Shown here: one piece after another, positions 6,845 through 12,164 of the stretch
Layout of the letters: every line of letters starts with the position of its first letter
Position numbering within the stretch: position 1 is the first letter of the stretch
NCBI GenBank assembly: GCA_030639705.1
Contig: DAOWKX010000139.1
Coordinates: 1-13,536, forward strand
Source of the DNA: Candidatus Aminicenantota bacterium
GTDB lineage: Bacteria > Acidobacteriota > Aminicenantia > UBA2199
Length of the DNA stretch: 13,536 nt
Direction: 5' to 3'
Translations under genes and position numbers: made by a program
Notes under the pieces: model-generated
The model's database searches: none
The model's input: the letters and a program-made list of their open reading frames with translations, nothing else
What the model was told of the DNA's origin: nothing

Positions 6845-7477
6845 GTGGGAAAATATAACGGAGCTTTATGCAGGTTATGTCGAGCCGAGGGAACGAAACT
6901 TTTCCTCAAAGGGAAAAGATGTTTGACGGAAAAATGTTCTTTAGATAAAAGAAGTTATCCTCCCGGTCAGCGGGGTTCGAGGTTTCGCTACCGGAAATCA
7001 GATTACAAGATTCAGCTGAGAGAAAAGCAGAAAGTGAAGAGATTTTATGGCATCGGAGAAAAACAATTCAGAATCTTTTTCAAAAAAGCCAGCCAGAAAA
7101 AAGGGATAACCGGAGAGAATTTATTACGATCCCTTGAAATGAGGTTTGATAACATTCTCTACAGAATGAACTTTGCTTATTCCAGAGCACATGCCAGACA
7201 GATCATCAGGCATGGACATCTTAATATTAATGGAAGGAAGGTTTCCATTCCATCCTATCAATTGAAATTGAATGATGTGATTGAATTCAGAGAAAAATCA
7301 AAAAAAAATGAGAATATAAAAGCTATTATAGAAGATGTAAAGGGGCTTGTTGAGATTCCCGAATGGCTTCTGGTAGAGCCTGAAAAACAGTCCGGCAAAG
7401 TCAATAGCATTCCAAATCGGGATGATGTCTCATTGGATGTTGAGGAACACCTTGTTGTCGAGTTGTATTCAAAATAA
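6845..7477 (+). CDS. rpsD: 30S ribosomal protein S4 (zinc-binding form)
   Basis: 210 residues (typical about 200-209). S4 starts 30S assembly by binding the 5' domain of 16S rRNA; in E. coli it also represses the alpha operon. The N-terminal zinc motif is intact: Cys9-x2-Cys12 ... Cys26-x4-Cys31. RSYPPGQRG (36-44) follows, and the S4 RNA-binding domain runs about 100-155 with RMNFAYSRAHARQIIRHGHL (107-126) and NINGRKVSIPSY (127-138). The start is GTG 6845 after GAGGAGGAAA (6831-6840, over the rpsK stop). The C-terminus SLDVEEHLVVELYSK agrees with the family's I.E..I.E.YS. end. The rpoA ribosome-binding site overlaps its stop codon. Confidence 0.97.
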   Translation: MGKYNGALCRLCRAEGTKLFLKGKRCLTEKCSLDKRSYPPGQRGSRFRYRKSDYKIQLREKQKVKRFYGIGEKQFRIFFKKASQKKGITGENLLRSLEMRFDNILYRMNFAYSRAHARQIIRHGHLNINGRKVSIPSYQLKLNDVIEFREKSKKNENIKAIIEDVKGLVEIPEWLLVEPEKQSGKVNSIPNRDDVSLDVEEHLVVELYSK

Positions 7478-7487
7478 GGAGGAAGTG

Positions 7488-8516
7488 ATGAATTTTAATT
7501 ATCAAAGACCTCGAAGATTGAAAGTTGAGGAGTTAACATCCAACTATGGAAAATTTATTGCAGAACCGTTTGAAAGGGGTTATGGCAGTACAATCGGAAT
7601 TGCTATCAGGCGAGTTTTGTTGTCTATGATTGAAGGAGAGGCCATGACCGCAATACGAATAGATGGTGTTCTTCATGAATTTTCGCTAATACCCGGAGTG
7701 TATGAAGATGTATTGAATATCATTTTAAACTTGAAATGCGTCCCTTTTAAGCTGAATGTTGATGAACCCAGAAGGTTGGTTATCGAAAAAAGTGAACCGG
7801 GTGAAATTTTATCCGGTGACATTATCAGTGATGGTGATGTGGAGGTGCTGGATAAAAATATTCATATTGCCTATCTGGAAGAGGGTGGAAAATTCAAAGC
7901 GGAAATGTGGATAAAAAAGGACGTCGGTTTCAAATTAGCAGAACAGAATTATGATGAGAACTTGTCGGTTGATTTTATTTCCCTGGATGCCAACTTCAAT
8001 CCGGTTGAAAAAGTCAAATACAGTATTGAACCGGCAAGGGTGGGGAAAAAAACCGATTATGAGAAGCTCATTATGGAAATCTGGACCAACGGAAGTGTTT
8101 CGCCAAAAGAGACCATTTCAAGGGCCGGGAAAATCCTGAGAGATCATATGGCTATTTTCCTTGATTATCAGGATAAAGAGAGCATCATTCCCTCTGCCGA
8201 ACAGGAAGCTGGGTATGGAATTGAGAAGAAGTCCGAATACCTGGAAAAAAATGTGGAATCCATGGGATTGTCTGTGCGGGCATTGAAGTGTTTAAAAAGA
8301 TTGAGTGTCGATTATATCTATGAATTAATTGAAAGAACAGAGCATGAATTATTGAATTCAAAGAACTTTGGTAAGAAATCCCTTGAAGAAATCATTCAAA
8401 AACTGAATGATTTTGATCTGGCACTGGGTCAAAAAATTCCGGATCATATTAAAAATGAACTGAATGAAAGGTTCCAGAAAGAAGAAGCTGAAAATAATTC
8501 AGAAGTAGAGGAGTAG
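7488..8516 (+). CDS. rpoA: DNA-directed RNA polymerase subunit alpha
   Basis: 342 residues from ATG 7488, 5 nt after AAGGAGG (7476-7482); the open frame continues upstream inside rpsD but nothing there resembles alpha. The N-terminal domain (about 8-230) drives alpha dimerisation and beta/beta' assembly: EPFERGYGSTIGIAIRRVLL (26-45), IEGEAMTAIRIDGVLHEFS (48-66), YSIEPARVGKKTDYEKLIME (178-197). The C-terminal domain (about 255-314) has LSVRALKCLK (261-270), RTEHELL (283-289) and NFGKKSLEEI (293-302). Odd point: the position of E. coli Asn268, which contacts UP-element DNA, is Lys267 here, while Arg264 (Arg265) and Gly295-Lys-Lys-Ser (Gly296-Ser299) are kept. The acidic tail ends in EEAENNSEVEE. 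Confidence 0.97.
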   Translation: MNFNYQRPRRLKVEELTSNYGKFIAEPFERGYGSTIGIAIRRVLLSMIEGEAMTAIRIDGVLHEFSLIPGVYEDVLNIILNLKCVPFKLNVDEPRRLVIEKSEPGEILSGDIISDGDVEVLDKNIHIAYLEEGGKFKAEMWIKKDVGFKLAEQNYDENLSVDFISLDANFNPVEKVKYSIEPARVGKKTDYEKLIMEIWTNGSVSPKETISRAGKILRDHMAIFLDYQDKESIIPSAEQEAGYGIEKKSEYLEKNVESMGLSVRALKCLKRLSVDYIYELIERTEHELLNSKNFGKKSLEEIIQKLNDFDLALGQKIPDHIKNELNERFQKEEAENNSEVEE

Positions 8517-8519
8517 AAA

Positions 8520-8927
8520 ATGAGACACCGTAAAGGAGGCTATAAACTTGGCAGGAATCCATCCAGTCGAAAAGCATTGTTGCGGAATTTAACCGCCAGT
8601 TTGATTGAAAAAAATAGAATTCACACCACGATTACCAAAGCCAAGGCGGCCAGACCCATAGTGGAAAAAATGGTCACTTTAGGAAAATCCGGAACGTTAG
8701 CGAGTAAGCGTCGGGCGCTGGCCTATTTATATAAACGCAAAACTGTCAAGGTGTTGTTTGATGAAGTGGCCCCCAGATTCATGGACAGGCAGGGTGGATA
8801 TACCCGGATCATAAAGGATGATTTTCGAAAAGGGGATGGCGCAGAAATGGCTTATCTTGAATTTGTTGATTACAAATTTGAAAAAAAAGATAAAAAATCA
8901 AAGGCTAAAAAGAAGTCAAAGAAGTAG
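8520..8927 (+). CDS. rplQ: 50S ribosomal protein L17
   Basis: 135 residues. L17 lies near the peptide exit tunnel of the 50S subunit. MRHRKGGYKLGRN (1-13), SSRKALLRNLTASLIEKNRI (15-34), TTITKAKAARPIVEKMVTLG (36-55) and the C-terminal GGYTRIIKDDFRKGDGAEMA (92-111) are the family pattern. A lysine-rich tail (about 120-135) extends beyond the usual end near residue 120. ATG 8520 follows TAGAGGAG (8506-8513), which overlaps the rpoA stop. The TAG at 8925-8927 is immediately followed by the first base of a tRNA gene, and there is no terminator between them. Confidence 0.97.
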   Translation: MRHRKGGYKLGRNPSSRKALLRNLTASLIEKNRIHTTITKAKAARPIVEKMVTLGKSGTLASKRRALAYLYKRKTVKVLFDEVAPRFMDRQGGYTRIIKDDFRKGDGAEMAYLEFVDYKFEKKDKKSKAKKKSKK

Positions 8928-8999
8928 GCGGGCATAGCTCAATGGTAGAGTATAAGCTTCCCAAGCTTAGGGTTGCGGGTTCGATCCCCGTTGCCCGCT
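8928..8999 (+). tRNA. tRNA-Gly (anticodon CCC)
   Basis: A full cloverleaf can be folded by hand. Acceptor GCGGGCA (8928-8934) pairs with TGCCCGC (8992-8998). The D arm GCTC/GAGT (8937-8940/8948-8951) has loop AATGGTA. Anticodon stem TAAGC/GCTTA (8953-8957/8965-8969) holds loop TTCCCAA, so the anticodon is CCC at 8960-8962. The variable loop is GGGTT. T arm GCGGG/CCCGT (8975-8979/8987-8991) has loop TTCGATC. The D and T stems each contain one terminal G-U pair. The discriminator is T8999 and CCA is not encoded. The gene starts directly after the rplQ stop codon, so it is probably co-transcribed with rplQ and released by RNase P. Confidence 0.97.
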
Positions 9000-9028
9000 T
9001 TGGCTACTATAAAAAAACATACTATAAT
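9000..9028 (+). promoter_or_regulatory. Sigma70-type promoter between tRNA-Gly and bactofilin gene
   Basis: TTGGCT (9000-9005) and a perfect TATAAT (9023-9028) are separated by exactly 17 nt. The -35 box begins on the base after the tRNA discriminator. Transcription would be expected to begin near 9034-9036, just before the ATG at 9039, giving an almost leaderless bactofilin message. A second TATAAA (9008-9013) has no good -35 partner. Confidence 0.6.
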
Positions 9029-9038
9029 GGGGAAAAAA

Positions 9039-9497
9039 ATGGCAGTATTTAAAAAGTTTGATAGGTCCAAACAAAAAAGCTTTTCGAATCTGGAAATGAA
9101 CAAGAATCCCATAACATCTTACATTGGGAAAACACTGGTTATCAAAGGGAAGATTCGAGCTTCAGAAGAGATTCTTATTGATGGAAAAGTGGATGGTGGC
9201 ATAAATGTAAAACACCGGGTTGTTGTTGGTAAAAGCGGAATTATAAAGGCTGATATTGAGGCCAGTGAACTGGTGATTCAAGGACGGGTTGATGGAAATG
9301 TAAAAGCAACCTCGAAAGTTGAAATATTACCCGAGGGTATTTTAAATGGAAACATTGTTTCTCAGAGAGTTGTCCTGGCAGAAGGGGCTGTTTTTAAAGG
9401 AAACATTGATATGTCGATGAAAGAAGAAAAAAAGATCCCCTCGGCTTTTATTCCGGTCAGGGAAATTAAAGAAAACAAAGATGACATAAAGAAATAA
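9039..9497 (+). CDS. Bactofilin (polymer-forming cytoskeletal protein)
   Basis: 152 residues from ATG 9039. The core (about 28-126) is the right-handed beta-helix of bactofilins (DUF583): a row of short repeats with alternating hydrophobic residues and glycines, for example SYIGKTLVIKGKIRASEEIL (27-46), IDGKVDGGI (47-55), IQGRVDGNVKA (80-90) and VVLAEGAVFKGNIDM (111-125). Both flanks are short, charged and probably disordered, as is typical. Bactofilins polymerise without nucleotide, often at the inner membrane, and organise peptidoglycan or polysaccharide enzymes, stalks or polarity. Start choice: GGGG at 9029-9032 is 6 nt before ATG 9039; ATG 9027 would overlap the -10 box. The stop overlaps the next ATG (TAATG). 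Confidence 0.93.
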   Translation: MAVFKKFDRSKQKSFSNLEMNKNPITSYIGKTLVIKGKIRASEEILIDGKVDGGINVKHRVVVGKSGIIKADIEASELVIQGRVDGNVKATSKVEILPEGILNGNIVSQRVVLAEGAVFKGNIDMSMKEEKKIPSAFIPVREIKENKDDIKK

Positions 9498-10279
9498 TGC
9501 CAGAATGGTTTTTGTTGCCTGATCTGATACCGTATTCTGCAGCTGAAAACATGGCACGAGATGAATATCTTTTTCAATTATGCCATACTAAGAAATGTGG
9601 TTTTTTGAGATTTTATTCCTGGGATAAACCCACTTTTTCATTTGGGGTAAGCCAGAAAATATCAAAAGCGGTTAATCTGAAATTTTTAGAACAAAATCAT
9701 TGTTCCTTTGTCAGAAGGATTACCGGTGGTAAAACTGTTCTGCATAATGATGAAATCACTTATGCAGTGGTGTCTTCGGAAGATACTTTTTACCGGGATA
9801 ATGATTTATATAAATCCTACCTTTTGATCTCAAGGGTAATTGTCAGGGCCTTTGAAAATATCGGTGTGGAGGCTTATTTATGCAAATCACATTCCTCAGC
9901 ATATGCCAGAACCGATCATCCGTGTTTTTCTTTTCCAACCTTGAATGAGATAGAGATCAACGGGAAAAAAATTGTGGGATCTGCTCAAAAAAGAGATAAA
10001 TTTGCCCTATTACAACACGGCTCCATCCCCATCACCATGGATTATAAATTATATTCCGGCGGATCAAATGCTAATAAAAATTCTCTTGAGAGGCGGATGA
10101 CCACTTTCAGTGAAGTGTCGGGTAAGTCAAAAGATGAACTTCTCCGTTCTTTGATCGCCAGTTTTCGAGATTTTTTAAAGCTTAAATTTGAATCATATTT
10201 TTTGAATAGAGATGATAATAATGAAATTAAAAAGCTTACAAAGAAATATAATTCAAGGGATTGGAATTTTTCTCTTTAG
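9497..10279 (+). CDS. Lipoyl/octanoyl transferase, LipM-like
   Basis: 260 residues of the biotin/lipoate A/B ligase (BPL_LplA_LipB) fold. RFYSWDKPTFSFGVSQ (38-53), FVRRITGGKTVLHNDEITYA (71-90), the Cys-bearing HPCFSFPTLNEI (141-152), GKKIVGSAQKR (156-166) and LQHGSIPI (172-179) follow the LipM/LipL pattern. Cys143 would be the acyl-enzyme nucleophile and Lys158 the conserved lysine. LipM moves octanoyl from acyl carrier protein to GcvH; classical LplA ligases carry a GGGTVYHD motif instead of GGKTVLHND. The role is thus probably octanoyltransfer in lipoate synthesis, but scavenging ligase activity cannot be excluded. The first codon overlaps the bactofilin stop by 1 nt; the last ~60 nt overlap the next gene. 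Confidence 0.85.
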   Translation: MPEWFLLPDLIPYSAAENMARDEYLFQLCHTKKCGFLRFYSWDKPTFSFGVSQKISKAVNLKFLEQNHCSFVRRITGGKTVLHNDEITYAVVSSEDTFYRDNDLYKSYLLISRVIVRAFENIGVEAYLCKSHSSAYARTDHPCFSFPTLNEIEINGKKIVGSAQKRDKFALLQHGSIPITMDYKLYSGGSNANKNSLERRMTTFSEVSGKSKDELLRSLIASFRDFLKLKFESYFLNRDDNNEIKKLTKKYNSRDWNFSL

Positions 10280-11387
10280 TGTAACCATCCTTTATCCATT
10301 GAATGGGTGGGGTTTCCAGGGAGAAAAACAGAATCGGCCTCCACCCATAAATCCGGGTTCCCGTAAATTTGAGATTCAGTTTCATTCTGTCAATATCAAT
10401 GGAAAGCTGTGGTATCGATATCTCCACCAGATGGGAATTGACAATGTTATTGTACGGGTATTTCAGGATCAGGAAGATTCAGGAGGGCTTTTTTTTACCA
10501 ATTCGATTTTCCGGGTCATTCATCCATTTCTCGATCGGCTCATCGATGAATTCAAGTCGGAACCTCTCAATCTGTATGCCTGGATGATTACCCGGCGGTT
10601 TAATTGGGTGCGGGATACGGATTGTTTTGATTATGTGTATGAAAACGGCAGACGGTATCAGGTAAAAAAATTTGATATTTTTAATCCGGATGCCATCAAT
10701 AAAATTATTTCGGTCTATGGAGAACTGGCTGCGAAGAAGATAAAGGGTATCTTACTTCAGGATGATTTTTTCCTGCGCTATAATGAAGGTTTTTCCAACT
10801 GGGGAAAGGCAGTATTTACCCACAAAACAAAATTTCCCGCTAACGAAAAATTAATGATTAATTCCAAATCAATTTCCAATCAATACTGGCGTCAGGTCAA
10901 AATTGATCAGATAATCAGGGTTCTGGAAATGATTGTAAAGAAGTGTAAGTCAGTCAATCCGGAGATAAAGATCGGAATGAATATTCATTATGAAACCCCG
11001 TATTACCGACAGAAATCCAAATCCTGGTATGCTCATGATCTGACCCGGCTGGTGAAAACAGGTATTGATTATGTTTATCTCATGTCCTATCACCGGCAGA
11101 TGAAGCGGGAGCTGAAATTGACAGAACAGCAAAACAGAAACCTGTTCAAAAAAATTGTGGATGAAGCACTGAGGGTTTGCGGCTCCAAACTGGTGGTAAA
11201 ATTGCAGATAAGAGATTGGAAAACCTCGAAATTGATTTCCCTCTCTGAATTAACAACCTATCTGGGACTCATTCCGGATGGGGTGAATCGCATATGCCTG
11301 ACTCCGGTAAAAACCCGGGATTTTGGTTATATAGAACAAATCATTCAGGCTCAGGATCGTAAGATTCTGTCTCATAGAGGTCATTAA
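10221..11387 (+). CDS. Secreted PgaB C-terminal-like (GHL13) putative glycosidase
   Basis: 388 residues from ATG 10221 (ATG 10212 adds MII). A basic N-terminus and a hydrophobic stretch, GIGIFLFSVTILYPL (about 13-27), form a signal peptide with possible cleavage after NGWG. The body resembles the C-terminal domain of PgaB/HmsF (hypothetical glycosyl hydrolase 13): GIDNVIVRVFQDQEDSGGLF (72-91), LYAWMITRRF (118-127), then GILLQDDFFLRYNEG (176-190) with the Asp-Asp pair at 181-182 and Glu189 where the family has catalytic acids, and a late strand IDYVYLMSYHR. The N-terminal polysaccharide deacetylase domain of PgaB is missing. A role in cleaving or binding an amino-sugar polysaccharide is inferred. 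Its 5' end overlaps the LipM-like gene by 59 nt in another frame. Confidence 0.75.
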   Translation: MKLKSLQRNIIQGIGIFLFSVTILYPLNGWGFQGEKQNRPPPINPGSRKFEIQFHSVNINGKLWYRYLHQMGIDNVIVRVFQDQEDSGGLFFTNSIFRVIHPFLDRLIDEFKSEPLNLYAWMITRRFNWVRDTDCFDYVYENGRRYQVKKFDIFNPDAINKIISVYGELAAKKIKGILLQDDFFLRYNEGFSNWGKAVFTHKTKFPANEKLMINSKSISNQYWRQVKIDQIIRVLEMIVKKCKSVNPEIKIGMNIHYETPYYRQKSKSWYAHDLTRLVKTGIDYVYLMSYHRQMKRELKLTEQQNRNLFKKIVDEALRVCGSKLVVKLQIRDWKTSKLISLSELTTYLGLIPDGVNRICLTPVKTRDFGYIEQIIQAQDRKILSHRGH

Positions 11388-11402
11388 ACGGGGCATCAAT
11401 CC

Positions 11403-12122
11403 ATGAAAAAAAAAGAGGAAGAATGGAAAATAAGGATCGGTAAATTTCTTTTCAGGTTTCGATCTTTTACCTTACTTCCCCTGATTATTCTGGTTTTTCT
11501 GTTATTTCCACCTCAAAACCTTGGATCGTCAAACTGGATTGTTTCCCTGGGAGGATTTTTGATTGCCTTGCTGGGAGAACTGATTCGGATTCTGGCAGTG
11601 GGTTTTTCATTGTCAGGTACCTCGGGGAGGGAAAATTATTTAAAGGCATTGGGAATAAACAAGACCGGTCTTTATTCAATAACCAGAAATCCCCTTTATA
11701 TTGGTAATGTTTTCATTTTTATTGGCCTGTTAATTGTCTTTTCAAACCCTCTGGCAATACTTGTTTTTGGATTATTTTTGATTCTCCAGTATTACTTCAT
11801 TATTGTTGCGGAAGAAAAATTTTTATCGAATAGACATGGTGAATCCTACCGGCGGTACTGTCAAACAGTGTCCAGGATTTTTCCTGGTCTTAAGAACTTT
11901 AAAAAACCGGATATTCGTTTCAATTTACGTAAGGTGATTTTCAAGGAGAATGATTCGATATTTCACCTCCTGATGATGTTTTTGGTAATCCTGTTTTTCA
12001 GGGAGATGACCTTTCATGGTAGAATCCGGAATGCTGTTGTTTATATCGGGATTGGTTCTTGTTTAATCATGGTTTATGTGCTCATTAAGATTTTAAAAAA
12101 GAGGAAAAAAACCGATTGGTAA
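11403..12122 (+). CDS. Isoprenylcysteine/phospholipid methyltransferase-family membrane protein
   Basis: 239 residues with about six membrane segments: near 22-37, 47-68, 99-115, 117-136, 185-199 and 211-230. The middle holds the ICMT/PEMT-type SAM-binding pattern: GLYSITRNPLYIGN (89-102) with Arg95-Asn-Pro97, then AEEKFLSNRHGESYRRYC (136-153), with Glu137-Glu138 and the H-G-x-x-Y-x-x-Y spacing, and a Pro soon after (RIFPG). Such bacterial proteins methylate small lipids or unknown acceptors; the substrate cannot be read here. The two helices after the core (185-230) go beyond the minimal PEMT domain. The gene lies 15 nt after the GHL13 gene with only a weak ribosome-binding site (GGGG, 11391-11394) and probably shares its transcript. 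Confidence 0.8.
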   Translation: MKKKEEEWKIRIGKFLFRFRSFTLLPLIILVFLLFPPQNLGSSNWIVSLGGFLIALLGELIRILAVGFSLSGTSGRENYLKALGINKTGLYSITRNPLYIGNVFIFIGLLIVFSNPLAILVFGLFLILQYYFIIVAEEKFLSNRHGESYRRYCQTVSRIFPGLKNFKKPDIRFNLRKVIFKENDSIFHLLMMFLVILFFREMTFHGRIRNAVVYIGIGSCLIMVYVLIKILKKRKKTDW

Positions 12123-12135
12123 CATTTTCAAAGCG

Positions 12136-12158
12136 TTTCCTCCCCGGATGGAGAGAAA
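12136..12158. terminator. Possible bidirectional hairpin between convergent genes
   Basis: TTTCCTCC (12136-12143) can pair with GGAGAGAAA (12150-12158), leaving A12154 bulged and a 6-nt loop. It lies in the 42-bp gap between the converging methyltransferase-family and acetoacetyl-CoA synthetase genes, where a shared terminator is expected. There is no clear T-run on either side, so an intrinsic terminator is only weakly supported. Confidence 0.3.
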
Positions 12159-12164
12159 ATGGAT

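Noticed and set aside
7422..7487. Longer rpoA starting inside rpsD
   Set aside because: The 22 extra residues do not resemble alpha, and a perfect AAGGAGG precedes ATG 7488.
8973..9038. Longer bactofilin starting inside the tRNA gene or at ATG 9027
   Set aside because: The upstream codons are tRNA T-arm sequence, and ATG 9027 overlaps the TATAAT box; GGGG is well placed for ATG 9039.
8928..9040. tRNA-Gly as an integration site for a mobile element
   Set aside because: No integrase, no repeated tRNA 3' end and no phage-like genes follow; downstream genes match the upstream ones in base composition up to 12.1 kb.
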